Made by a program: the position numbers and the translations under genes. A stretch of DNA of 64,000 nt, from assembly GCF_900101435.1 (NCBI RefSeq), contig NZ_FMZH01000002.1, positions 620,001 to 684,000 on the forward strand, written 5' to 3'. This document shows positions 51,925 to 60,424 of this stretch, one piece after another (the stretch's first letter is position 1; each line of letters opens with the position of its first letter). The DNA is from Pedobacter soli. Lineage in GTDB: Bacteria; Bacteroidota; Bacteroidia; Sphingobacteriales; Sphingobacteriaceae. Below the pieces are notes generated by a model. It worked only from the letters and a program-made list of their open reading frames with translations. It had not been told where the DNA came from and did no database searches.

Positions 51925-52911
51925 ATGAAACTAGATAGATTAATGTGGGGTATTTTACTGCTTTTTATTGGCGGTGTACTGCTACTCGAAAACTTTAATA
52001 TTATTGATTTTTACTGGCGCAGTGTCTGGAGCTTTTGGCCAATATTTCTCATCATTGCAGGTGTAAATATCCTCTTCAATAAAAATAATTCTCAAACCGG
52101 AAGCATCATTTCGATTGCGGTTTTAGTAGTTGCTTTATCGTTCCTGTTTTATAAAGGACAGCAAGTGCCCGAAAGGGGCAACTGGTGGGGACATCACTTT
52201 AAAAAAGATGTTGACATTAACCTAAATGATAATGACTACAACGATGATAACGATAATGACGACATTAAGGATACCGCTTTTAACCAGTTAAAACTGAGCG
52301 AACCTTTTGTTGAGGCTGATAATGCTAAAAAAACAGTATTAAATATTTCTGGTGGCGGAATTTCATTTAATTTGGATGGCGAAACGCCCGAGCTGATCAA
52401 TGCAGATATTACCAAAAAACATGGTAACTTTTCGCTAAAAAAAGTACTGACTGATAGTGCTACAGTGCTTACCTTCAAAATGGACGATAAAAAAGGTAAA
52501 TGGAATTTTGGCGATGGTGGTAACGATGTGAACTTTAAATTAAACAAAGCCGCTAACTGGGATGTGATCATGAAACTGGGCGCAGGTGAAGCTAATTTTG
52601 ATTTCAAAGATTATAAAGTACGTACTTTCCGTTTTGATGGCGGTGCTGCAGCCCTCGACATTACTTTTGGCGATTTGTTGCCAATTACCGACGTGGTAGT
52701 AAAATCGGGTGTTGCCGATGTGAAAATTAAAGTACCAACCAATTCAGGTTGCAGAATTAAAACCAAAACCGGTTTATCGGCCAAAGATTTTGATGGATTT
52801 ATAAAACTGAGCGATGGCGTTTACGAAACTGCTAACTATAAAGCCTCGACTAAAAAAATCTTTATCAATTTAGATGGCGGATTGAGTAACTTTGAGGTGA
52901 GCAGATACTAG
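51925..52911 (+). CDS. LiaF-like protein with N-terminal membrane module and C-terminal beta domain
   Basis: A 328-residue protein. Residues ~1-78 contain three short hydrophobic segments of the LiaI/LiaF-like type. An acidic loop rich in Asn and Asp follows (NLNDNDYNDDND, about 92-108). Residues ~120-328 form a repetitive beta domain (NISGGGISFNLDG, KLGAGEANFDF, INLDGGLSNFEV) with GxxxNFDF-like turns, as in toastrack-type adhesin domains (DUF4097 or LiaF C-terminal). It is the last gene of the SDR-pspC unit. Probably a membrane-stress sensor or damper; inference from family. Confidence 0.85.
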   Translation: MKLDRLMWGILLLFIGGVLLLENFNIIDFYWRSVWSFWPIFLIIAGVNILFNKNNSQTGSIISIAVLVVALSFLFYKGQQVPERGNWWGHHFKKDVDINLNDNDYNDDNDNDDIKDTAFNQLKLSEPFVEADNAKKTVLNISGGGISFNLDGETPELINADITKKHGNFSLKKVLTDSATVLTFKMDDKKGKWNFGDGGNDVNFKLNKAANWDVIMKLGAGEANFDFKDYKVRTFRFDGGAAALDITFGDLLPITDVVVKSGVADVKIKVPTNSGCRIKTKTGLSAKDFDGFIKLSDGVYETANYKASTKKIFINLDGGLSNFEVSRY

Positions 52912-53041
52912 GGAGGCGGAAGGTTGAGGGAATGAAGGTAGAAGGTGTAGGGTTTAAGGCATAAGGTCGAACTTCGTTAGCAGAAATCTTTTAAAAAAAC
53001 CTGACCTTACAATTCTAAAAACCCAACAATCCTGATTTTAA

Positions 53042-53656
53042 ATGAGTACTGATCAAGAATATATAGTTGTAGTTAACGGTAAGCCTCAGGGGCCTTATAG
53101 CTTAACCGAACTTAAAGATTTAGACATTAAACCAAATACATTTATCCGCAAACCGGGGATGGATGACTATAAAGAAGCTCACGCGATTCCCGAATTGCGT
53201 GAGCTTTTGGGTTTCAGCTACCAGCTAACCGCCCCGCAGTATTTTGCAGCCTTTGATCAGCGTTTATTGGCTTCGGTAATCGATCATTTTATTATTTTCG
53301 GCTTTTACACCGTCATTATTTTAACCAGTTATATTTTTATCGAGGGGAAAGACCAGCGAATTATGGCTTTTTTAATTCCCTTTCCGGTTATATTTGTAGT
53401 TAAGCTCATTTATGGCAGCATTGCTGAGGCAACCCAAAGCCAGGCTACCATTGGTAAAAAACTGCTGAACATTAAAGTAACCCGTATGGATGGGAGCCGG
53501 GTTTCTTTTGGTATTTCTTTGGTTCGAAATTTTTCTAAAATTTTATCGGTAATTCCGGTGTTTTTTGGCTACCTCTATAGCTTCTTAAACAAGAAAAACC
53601 AGTGCTGGCACGATATTGCCGCCAACACTTTGGTAATAAAAGACAGGTTGATTTAG
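53042..53656 (+). CDS. RDD family membrane protein with N-terminal GYF_2 domain
   Basis: A 204-residue protein. Residues ~5-58 are a GYF_2-type domain (YIVVVNGKPQGPYSLTELKD ... ITPTFIRKPG-like IKPNTFIRKPG). The RDD domain (about 70-204) has three hydrophobic helices with the Arg-Asp feature near QRLLASVIDHF and a C-terminal CWHDIAANTLV typical of RDD proteins. The function is unknown, with ion exchange suggested for some members. It is 130 bases after the LiaF-like gene, a gap of low-complexity sequence. Confidence 0.9.
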   Translation: MSTDQEYIVVVNGKPQGPYSLTELKDLDIKPNTFIRKPGMDDYKEAHAIPELRELLGFSYQLTAPQYFAAFDQRLLASVIDHFIIFGFYTVIILTSYIFIEGKDQRIMAFLIPFPVIFVVKLIYGSIAEATQSQATIGKKLLNIKVTRMDGSRVSFGISLVRNFSKILSVIPVFFGYLYSFLNKKNQCWHDIAANTLVIKDRLI

Positions 53657-53664
53657 ATTAGAAA

Positions 53665-53880
53665 AGCTGGTGCAGTAGTCCTGTTGTCGTTAGTCGGGCT
53701 GTTCGCTATATCTTTGGCTGGCCTTCCACAACACTCAGGCCTACAGCCAAAGTATGCCGCTTCCATCCCGTTTACATAACCTGGGCCGGTACAATGTGGC
53801 CAAATCCACCCATCGCTAAAAATAAACCCGATCAAAGCGAGATGCCGGTTTTTCCACCGGCAGAAGCGGGAGCGGGGCTG
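53665..53880. repeat. Structured dispersed element with two hairpins
   Basis: The 216-base stretch between the RDD gene and ispG has CTTTGGCTG at 53712-53720 and its exact inverse CAGCCAAAG at 53744-53752, with an inner GGCC/GGCC pairing. Further on GCCGGT / ACCGGC at 53844-53861 forms a second hairpin. A minus-strand frame of 60 codons runs through it, but I treat it as non-coding. Sequence like this recurs between genes of related bacteria in my memory, which I cannot verify here. Confidence 0.5.
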
Positions 53881-53989
53881 TATTTGCCAAATGATACTGC
53901 GCTTTCATTTCCAAAAAAAAATAATTTTGTCTTTATAATCCGGTTGATTTAATTACAACTTTCCAACAGTAAAACATATACACAATCCT

Positions 53990-53997
53990 TATCTTTG
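53990..53997 (+). promoter_or_regulatory. -7 box TATCTTTG for ispG
   Basis: Part of AATCCTTATCTTTGC, also found before truB. It ends 7 bases before the ATG at 54005, so the transcript would have an almost absent leader. Confidence 0.5.
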
Positions 53998-54004
53998 CAT
54001 CCAA

Positions 54005-55984
54005 ATGGAAAAAATATTGGCAAAACACGATTTGGCAGGAGGATATTGCAATAGTTTGGCAACTTATTCGAGGTATTTAACCCGCGAGGTAAATATCGGC
54101 GATATCGCTTTAGGCGGTCACAATCCCATTCGTATCCAATCGATGACGACTACTGATACCATGGACACGCTGGCCACGGTTGAGCAAACAATCCGCATGG
54201 TAGAGTCGGGTTGCGAGTATGTTCGTATTACTGCCCCAAGCATTAAAGAAGCCGAGAACCTGGCTAATATTAAGAAAGAGCTACGTTACAGGGGTTATAA
54301 TGTGCCTTTAATTGCCGATATCCATTTTACACCCAATGCTGCCGAAATGGCCGCGCGGATTGTAGAAAAAGTGCGCGTAAACCCAGGTAATTACGCCGAT
54401 AAAAAGAAATTCGAAAACATAGAGTATACACAAGACGCTTACAATGCCGAGCTGAGCCGGATTTACAAGAAGTTTATCCCGCTGGTTAAAATCTGTAAAG
54501 AATACGGTACGGCGATGCGCATTGGCACCAATCATGGCTCGCTTTCCGACAGGATTATGAGCCATTACGGAGATACACCGCGTGGAATGGTAGAATCGGC
54601 GATGGAGTTTATCCGCATGTGCGAAGACCAGAATTATTATAACCTGGTTATTTCTATGAAAGCCAGTAATACGCAGGTAATGGTGCAGGCTTATCGTTTG
54701 CTGGTCGAAACCATGGCTAAAGAGGGCATGAATTATCCTTTGCACCTGGGTGTAACCGAAGCGGGCGATGGCGAAGATGGCCGCATTAAATCGGCTGTTG
54801 GAATTGGTACTTTGCTTGAAGATGGTTTAGGCGATACCATTCGCGTTTCTTTAACCGAAGATCCCGAATTTGAAGCTCCCGTAGCCAAAGCTTTAGCAGA
54901 TCGGTATACTTTGAGGAGTCAGAAGTCAGAAGTCGGAAGTCCGGAGTCGACCAGTCTACGCCCTACGCTTAGCGCTCAGCGCCAAACTTATTCCCCTTAC
55001 GAGTACAACCGCCGCGTTACTACCCCCGTACAACACATTGGCGGACACCATCATCCGGTAGTGATGATTGATGTTTCGAAAGAAAATTTAAAAGATCCTT
55101 ATTTTTTAAGTGCTGTGGGTTACAACTACAGTGCGGGTTTAGATAAATACAATTTGGCCGATCAGGCCTGCGATTTAGCTTATTTGGGCGATAATTTGCC
55201 TTCTTTTTCTTTTCCGGGCAACTTAAAACAGGTGTACAATTACCCAACCTGGTTAAAACTGCAAGACAAAAATAACTGTCATCCCTTATTTTCACTTGAA
55301 GAATTTGGCCAGGCAGAGATTAAGGACGAACTGTTAAACTTTATTGAGGTGGATGCCGGAACTTTCCAACCTTCCAACCTTCAAACATTGAAACCTAATG
55401 TTGTTTTGATTTTAAAGACATCAGCTGCACACGGCATGGCCGAACAGCGTACATTTTTTACAGCCCTGCAAGCACAAAATATTCAGGTCCCTGTAATCAT
55501 TAAACGAAGCTATCAGGATGCAGATGCCGATAATTTAATGCTTTATGCTGCAACCGATTTAGGTGCTTTGCTTACCGATGGTTTCGGTGATGGGGTTTGG
55601 ATTGATGCGCAAGGACAAAATCTTTCGCTGATTAATTCAACCAGTTTTGGTATTTTACAGGCTACGCGTACACGTATCAGTAAAACTGAATATATTTCGT
55701 GCCCAAGCTGCGGCCGTACACTTTTCGATCTGCAGGAAACCACACAACTCATCCGTTCGCGTACCGACCATTTGAAAGGTATTAAAATTGGTATTATGGG
55801 CTGCATTGTAAACGGACCTGGCGAAATGGCCGATGCCGATTATGGTTATGTAGGCACCGGACCCGATAAAATTACCTTATACCGCGGTAAAGAAGTGGTA
55901 AAGAAAAATGTAACTACGGCTTATGCCTTAGATGAATTGATCGATATCATTAAAGGTGACGGCAACTGGGTGGAGAAAAACTAA
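54005..55984 (+). CDS. ispG: (E)-4-hydroxy-3-methylbut-2-enyl-diphosphate synthase, large-insert form
   Basis: Sixth step of the non-mevalonate isoprenoid pathway, a 4Fe-4S enzyme. The 659 residues are the long form with a central inserted domain, as in Bacteroidota and plants. The N-terminal TIM barrel has IGDIALGGHNPIRIQSMTTTDT and IADIHFTPNAA. The C-terminal cluster domain has CPSC (Cys566, Cys569) and GCIVNGPGE (Cys600). Two stretches look like intergenic mini-repeats read in frame: LRSQKSEVGSPESTSLRP at DNA 54912-54990 and FQPSNLQTL at 55360-55392. The start at ATG 54005 follows a -7 box directly. Confidence 0.95.
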   Translation: MEKILAKHDLAGGYCNSLATYSRYLTREVNIGDIALGGHNPIRIQSMTTTDTMDTLATVEQTIRMVESGCEYVRITAPSIKEAENLANIKKELRYRGYNVPLIADIHFTPNAAEMAARIVEKVRVNPGNYADKKKFENIEYTQDAYNAELSRIYKKFIPLVKICKEYGTAMRIGTNHGSLSDRIMSHYGDTPRGMVESAMEFIRMCEDQNYYNLVISMKASNTQVMVQAYRLLVETMAKEGMNYPLHLGVTEAGDGEDGRIKSAVGIGTLLEDGLGDTIRVSLTEDPEFEAPVAKALADRYTLRSQKSEVGSPESTSLRPTLSAQRQTYSPYEYNRRVTTPVQHIGGHHHPVVMIDVSKENLKDPYFLSAVGYNYSAGLDKYNLADQACDLAYLGDNLPSFSFPGNLKQVYNYPTWLKLQDKNNCHPLFSLEEFGQAEIKDELLNFIEVDAGTFQPSNLQTLKPNVVLILKTSAAHGMAEQRTFFTALQAQNIQVPVIIKRSYQDADADNLMLYAATDLGALLTDGFGDGVWIDAQGQNLSLINSTSFGILQATRTRISKTEYISCPSCGRTLFDLQETTQLIRSRTDHLKGIKIGIMGCIVNGPGEMADADYGYVGTGPDKITLYRGKEVVKKNVTTAYALDELIDIIKGDGNWVEKN

Positions 55985-55986
55985 GC

Positions 55987-56023
55987 CGTGGTCTGTGTCC
56001 TCACAGACCATAATCAGACCACG
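55987..56023 (+). repeat. Mutually exclusive hairpins between ispG and mscS
   Basis: TGGTCTGTG (55989-55997) can pair with CACAGACCA (56002-56010), or CGTGGTCTG (55987-55995) can pair with CAGACCACG (56015-56023). The two foldings share bases. Neither is followed by a T run. Confidence 0.5.
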
Positions 56024-56066
56024 AGCACCATTTAATTTTCTGCCCAATAAATACTAAATTGCCTTG

Positions 56067-57341
56067 ATGAATATTCCCGAGTTTCATTCCCTTTTTAACG
56101 AACTTCGAAACTGGCTCAGCGGCAAAGGCCTTTCAGGCAATGAGCTGGTGTATGCCTATTTTTTCATAGGCATTATCGGGGTAGTACTGTTTTTATTCAT
56201 CACCATTTTCTTAACCCGGCAAATTTTTATTGGCGTGGTTAAAAGCGCAAAAACCAAATCCGACTGGCAAAAAGCCTTGTTCGAATTTAGGGTATTCAGG
56301 GCTTTTGCTTTGATTTTTGGCGCTTACATCATTTACAATGCCGTTCCTCACGTATTTATTTATTTTAAGAACTGGCTTTTTTATGCACTCATTTTTGCTA
56401 AAATCTACATGGTTTTGGCCGTCATGTTTGCGGTAAATGCTTTTCTCAATGCGGTGGTTTCTATTATGGAATCATCGAAAAAGTATGCCGATAAACCTAT
56501 CAGGAGTTATAAGCAGGTAGCTAAAATTGTTTTTTACATCGTAGGTTTCGTACTTATCCTGTCCATTCTGTTAAACGAATCGCCATTGTATATTTTTGGT
56601 GGTTTTGGTGCCGTTACTGCAGTTTTTATCCTTGTTTTCCGCGATCCGATTTTAGGTTTCGTAGCCTCTGTGCAAATGAGTGCTATTGATCTGGTTCGGG
56701 TGGGCGATTGGATTACCGTTGAAAAATATGGTGCCGACGGCGAGGTAACCGAAATTAATTTAACTACCATTAAGGTGCGCAACTGGGATAAAACGGTAAC
56801 CATTGTACCGAGTTATGCCATTGTAAGCGAATCGTTTAAAAACTGGCGGGCCATGGAAGAAAGCGAGGGGCGAAGAATTAAAAGGCACATTAACATTAAA
56901 ATTTCGAGTATTAAATTTTGCGACGAAGAACTGATCGGGCGCCTGCAGAGTATCGATTTTTTAAAAGATTATTTAAAAGAAACCCAGCAACACATCGCTA
57001 CTTTTAATGCCGAACATACAGTAAATCCGAATAACCTGGTAAACGGTCGCCACATGACTAACATTGGTACTTTTAGGGTTTATGCCGAAAAATACCTGCA
57101 AAGCAATCCATACATCAATACCGATTTAACCTTTATGGTGAGGCAGTTACAGGCTACAGAAAATGGTCTTCCCATCGAAATCTATGTGTTTTCGAAAGAG
57201 AAAGGCCTCAAGAAATTTGAGGAAGTTGCAGCCGATATCTTCGATCATTTGCTGGCTGCAGTACCTTATTTCGACCTCGAAATTTTCCAAAGCCCTAGTG
57301 GTAGCGACATGCGGAATTTGGTGAGAAGAGGGGATGATTAA
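56067..57341 (+). CDS. Mechanosensitive channel, MscS family (YbdG/YnaI-like)
   Basis: A 424-residue channel. About five membrane helices (roughly 30-50, 75-95, 105-130, 155-170, 175-195) are followed by the MscS beta domain with GDWITVEKYGADGEVTEINLTTIKVRNWDKT, where GA-type spacing and TIKVRNWD are family marks, and the C-terminal cytosolic part. The arrangement and HLAAVPYF-like ending match the YbdG branch. The first ATG is at 56067, just after a TTG in the same frame at 56064. Likely releases ions during osmotic downshift. It is 82 bases after ispG. Confidence 0.92.
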   Translation: MNIPEFHSLFNELRNWLSGKGLSGNELVYAYFFIGIIGVVLFLFITIFLTRQIFIGVVKSAKTKSDWQKALFEFRVFRAFALIFGAYIIYNAVPHVFIYFKNWLFYALIFAKIYMVLAVMFAVNAFLNAVVSIMESSKKYADKPIRSYKQVAKIVFYIVGFVLILSILLNESPLYIFGGFGAVTAVFILVFRDPILGFVASVQMSAIDLVRVGDWITVEKYGADGEVTEINLTTIKVRNWDKTVTIVPSYAIVSESFKNWRAMEESEGRRIKRHINIKISSIKFCDEELIGRLQSIDFLKDYLKETQQHIATFNAEHTVNPNNLVNGRHMTNIGTFRVYAEKYLQSNPYINTDLTFMVRQLQATENGLPIEIYVFSKEKGLKKFEEVAADIFDHLLAAVPYFDLEIFQSPSGSDMRNLVRRGDD

Positions 57342-57355
57342 TATTGGCTGATACA

Positions 57356-57880
57356 CTAAAAATAACTCCTGCCGAAGTAATTTCGTAAGAAAATCAATGA
57401 AATAATAATTAAAAAGACCAAAATTCCCTGCAGGGTGGTGTTTTGTGCTAATTTTTTGTTGAAGTAAAGTATTGTCGCAATCACAATGCCAATGATTGTA
57501 GTAATCAGGCCGAATAATTCTTCATTAATTAGACGGGATCTGCAGATAATGATCTTATTAGGTTTCTTTAGACCATAATACAGGATAAAACCTGTTATTT
57601 TTGATCTGTAGATTAACAATGAGTCATTATGGTTTGTCTCATTAAAAAGCAGGGCCGGGATTTTGTATGTCTTAGTTGGAGTTTGAGCATTGAAAATATA
57701 TGTCCTTCCGTTGCTCGAACGACCACCCCATAAATCATTAATAAATTCTGACTTTGATTTTACCGGCGAAAAATTACTATCCAGAAAAATAATCAGGCAT
57801 GAAAATAAAGTTAAGGCAATTGTGGCCTGCTTTAATATCTTTTTGTTTGAATCTGAAAGGTTAATTCGATCTTGAGCCAT
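57356..57880 (-). CDS. Hypothetical membrane protein
   Basis: A 174-residue protein I do not recognise. Three hydrophobic segments are seen: residues ~18-34, 122-140 and 151-166. The intervening region (about 40-118) is a soluble, extracytoplasmic or cytoplasmic domain with no obvious motif, containing YRSKITGFILYYGLKKP. No signal peptide cleavage site is evident after the first helix. It lies 28 bases downstream of the hydrolase start side on the same strand and could be co-transcribed with it. Convergent with mscS. Confidence 0.6.
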   Translation of the reverse strand: MAQDRINLSDSNKKILKQATIALTLFSCLIIFLDSNFSPVKSKSEFINDLWGGRSSNGRTYIFNAQTPTKTYKIPALLFNETNHNDSLLIYRSKITGFILYYGLKKPNKIIICRSRLINEELFGLITTIIGIVIATILYFNKKLAQNTTLQGILVFLIIISLIFLRNYFGRSYF

Positions 57881-57907
57881 AAAATATAATGGCTCAAGAT
57901 AAGTAAT

Positions 57908-58735
57908 TTACGCTTCCTCCAAAAACATCAAAACCTTCTCGCAAACTTTAAACAAAAGCGGCGGTAAGGTTTCGTTGGTGTAAGGTTGCGATGCGCCATA
58001 AACATGGTTGGCACCTTCAATTTTTACCAGTCTGCTGGCCGGGTTGGCATCTGCAAGTTGCTGTGCAGTTTCAAACGGAACATTTACATCATCATCGCCC
58101 TGCACAATTAACCAGGGAATGTTAACCCTTTTGGCAGCTTCTAAAATATTTAGCGTAGCTTCGTTTTCCTCAAAATCTTTTAACAGGCTAACATTTAGCG
58201 GCATTTGCTCTTTGGTTCGTGCGTTGGTTACAAATATCTTTCCGTTCTTTTTCCATTCGGCTTCCTGCTCTTTTTTCCAAAGGCTGCTAAAATCAGCAAT
58301 GGCACTCCAGGTAATCAGTTTGCCAATCCTTAAATCGTTGGCCGCTTCAATAATCGATAAGCCTCCACCGCGACTATGGCCAATTAAATTTACCTTGGTG
58401 TCGGCCCCGTAAGCTTTTTCTATGTAATCGAGCACTGCATTTACATCAAACAGCTCTTTTGATACGGTATTGCTTGCAAAAGTTTCGAGATCGGTTACAT
58501 CCTTTGGATGATCGGTTGGTACGCCACTATGCGATAAATTAAATTTAATATACCGGTAACCATTGCTGGCAAAATACCTGGCCACCAGGTTATGCGCCCC
58601 CCAATCTTTAAAGCCTTTAAAGCCATGTACAAAAAGGATAATGGGCGTGTTCGGATTTTTTTCGTCGAAAGTAATGTCGCCAATAATTAGTTTTCCATCG
58701 GCTCCGCTAAGGCTAAAATCGTTTTGTGTAATCAT
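57908..58735 (-). CDS. Alpha/beta hydrolase
   Basis: A 275-residue cytoplasmic alpha/beta hydrolase, no signal peptide. The nucleophile elbow GHSRGGG (about 119-125) gives the Ser. An Asp in VQGDDDVNVPFE and a His in GANHVYG near the C-terminus give the rest of the triad, as in dienelactone-hydrolase or serine-aminopeptidase-like members. The start LFVHGFKGFKDWG carries the oxyanion glycine. Substrate unknown. It is convergent with mscS, with the 174-residue hypothetical gene between. Confidence 0.9.
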   Translation of the reverse strand: MITQNDFSLSGADGKLIIGDITFDEKNPNTPIILFVHGFKGFKDWGAHNLVARYFASNGYRYIKFNLSHSGVPTDHPKDVTDLETFASNTVSKELFDVNAVLDYIEKAYGADTKVNLIGHSRGGGLSIIEAANDLRIGKLITWSAIADFSSLWKKEQEAEWKKNGKIFVTNARTKEQMPLNVSLLKDFEENEATLNILEAAKRVNIPWLIVQGDDDVNVPFETAQQLADANPASRLVKIEGANHVYGASQPYTNETLPPLLFKVCEKVLMFLEEA

Positions 58736-59018
58736 AGTTTAAGGTATTGATATAAAATATAAACCTGCTAATTAAGATTTTGTTGTCAGTTTTTGAAAGT
58801 ACCGGGTTTCGCAAAATATTTTCATTTTCTGCATCACAATAAATCCGGTGTTAACAAAGTTAAAGATTAAATTACTTGGCGAGGCAACCATTTAGTTCAA
58901 AATCCGTAATATCAATAAGTGGATCAAATGGGTTGGAAACCAGTTAGAACGGAATTGAAAGTTTAAAATCTGGCCTTGTTTTTAAAGGCTTTAAAAGGAT
59001 TGTCAGCGCTGTATAGCT
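58736..59018. other. AT-rich non-coding stretch before hemA
   Basis: No coding frame with plausible codon use, and no terminator or repeat family member seen. The elements near its right end (59019-59090) probably control hemA. Confidence 0.4.
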
Positions 59019-59037
59019 ATTTAGAGCCGTTCTAAAT
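59019..59037 (+). promoter_or_regulatory. Candidate operator ATTTAGA-GCCGT-TCTAAAT upstream of hemA
   Basis: A perfect 7-bp palindrome with a 5-base spacer, 46 bases upstream of the hemA -7 box and 83 bases from the start codon. The half-site resembles operators of DtxR-type metal regulators (TTTAGR). Regulator identity is inference; a similar half-site pair with a 3-base spacer lies near yjbQ. Confidence 0.35.
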
Positions 59038-59082
59038 TAATGTAAATTACAGATTAATGACGCTGACATGCACCAACCATGT

Positions 59083-59090
59083 TACTTTTG
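59083..59090 (+). promoter_or_regulatory. -7 box TACTTTTG for hemA
   Basis: TAnnTTTG match, 29 bases before the TTG start of hemA at 59120. Confidence 0.5.
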
Positions 59091-59119
59091 TATCCCGATA
59101 ATAGTTAATAACGGAGCAA

Positions 59120-60346
59120 TTGGAATATTTAAAAGTAATAGCTTTTACGCATCACCACATCGACCTGAAATCTTTAGGGAAGTTAGTTATATGTGATCAG
59201 AGTCTGGATAGCAGGTTGAAGAATATTCAATCAGAGCTTCCGGTAAGCGAAATTTTTTATATCGGTACTTGCAACCGTGTAGAGTTTGTTTTTCTTACTA
59301 AAGAAAAAACCGACAAAGAATTTGTAACCAGGTTTCTTACTGTTTTAGACATGGGTTTACCGCCTGAGTTTATGGAGCGTTTCCTGGATAATGTAACTGT
59401 TTACGAAAACGAAGAAGCCTTTAACCATTTATTAAGAACCTCTTGCTCTTTAGAGAGTTTGGTGGTTGGCGAAAAGGAAATCCTGGCGCAAATCCGCAGG
59501 GCTTACGAAAGCTGTCGCGATGCTGGTTTTACCGGCGATTACATGCGTATGATTATGGATCGCGTGGTTAAGACAGCCAAAGAAGTTTATACCCATACCA
59601 ATATTTCAAAAAATCCGGTTTCTGTGGTATCATTGGCTTACCGCAAGTTAAAAGAGTTAAACATGTGTGGTAACTCGCGTGTTTTAATTATTGGCGCCGG
59701 CGAAACCAATCAGAATATTGCCAAATACCTGAACAAACATAAATACTCTAATTTTTCTGTTTTCAACCGTACTTTGGCTAAAGCCGAGTCGTTGGCCGAA
59801 GAGTTAAACGGTAAAGCTTATCCGCTTACTGCGCTCGAAGATTTTAAAGAAGGATTTGATGTAATTATTACCTGTACAGGTGCTACTGAGGCCATTATCG
59901 ACGAAAAACTGTATGCTAAATTGCTTAACGGCGATACCAGCAAAAAAGTAATTGTCGATTTAGCTATCCCTAACGATGTTGCCCCGGCGGTAATCCACAA
60001 CAATCCGGTTCATTATATCGAGGTCGAATCTTTAAAAGAAGTGGCCCGTAAAAATATCCAGGAGCGTTATAACGAACTTGTTCACGCCGAAGATATTATC
60101 AGCAACAACATCACCGAGTTTTTCTCAGTTTTAAAACAACGCCGCATCGAAATTGCCATGCAAGAGGTGCCCAGAAAGATTAAAGAAATCAAAAACACCG
60201 CTATCAATGGTATTTTTGCCGAAGAAATTAGTCAGATGGATGAAGCATCGCGCGAGGTTTTAGAACGTGTAATGAACTACATGGAGAAAAAATACATCAG
60301 TGTACCAATGGTTATGGCCAAAGAGATTCTGGTTAATCAATCTTAG
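59120..60346 (+). CDS. hemA: Glutamyl-tRNA reductase
   Basis: First committed step of C5-pathway tetrapyrrole synthesis: reduces glutamyl-tRNA to glutamate-1-semialdehyde with NADPH. The 408 residues carry the catalytic Cys51 in GTCNRVEF, SLVVGEKEILAQIRRAY, the nucleotide-binding region VLIIGAGETNQNIAKYL, and the dimerisation helix at the C-terminus. The start is a TTG at 59120, because no ATG precedes the conserved MEYLKVIAFTHHH. It is followed 646 bases on by hemCD, across a repeat region. Confidence 0.95.
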   Translation: MEYLKVIAFTHHHIDLKSLGKLVICDQSLDSRLKNIQSELPVSEIFYIGTCNRVEFVFLTKEKTDKEFVTRFLTVLDMGLPPEFMERFLDNVTVYENEEAFNHLLRTSCSLESLVVGEKEILAQIRRAYESCRDAGFTGDYMRMIMDRVVKTAKEVYTHTNISKNPVSVVSLAYRKLKELNMCGNSRVLIIGAGETNQNIAKYLNKHKYSNFSVFNRTLAKAESLAEELNGKAYPLTALEDFKEGFDVIITCTGATEAIIDEKLYAKLLNGDTSKKVIVDLAIPNDVAPAVIHNNPVHYIEVESLKEVARKNIQERYNELVHAEDIISNNITEFFSVLKQRRIEIAMQEVPRKIKEIKNTAINGIFAEEISQMDEASREVLERVMNYMEKKYISVPMVMAKEILVNQS

Positions 60347-60424
60347 ATTAACCGCAAAGCGCGCTAAGTAAATGCGCGAAGAACGCAAAGCTATTTGTTT
60401 TTATTGTTACTATTTTCCCTTTGC

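Noticed and set aside
53653-53835. 60-codon minus-strand gene between the RDD gene and ispG
   Set aside because: Runs through the hairpins of a structured repeat, overlaps the RDD stop and shows no recognisable domain.
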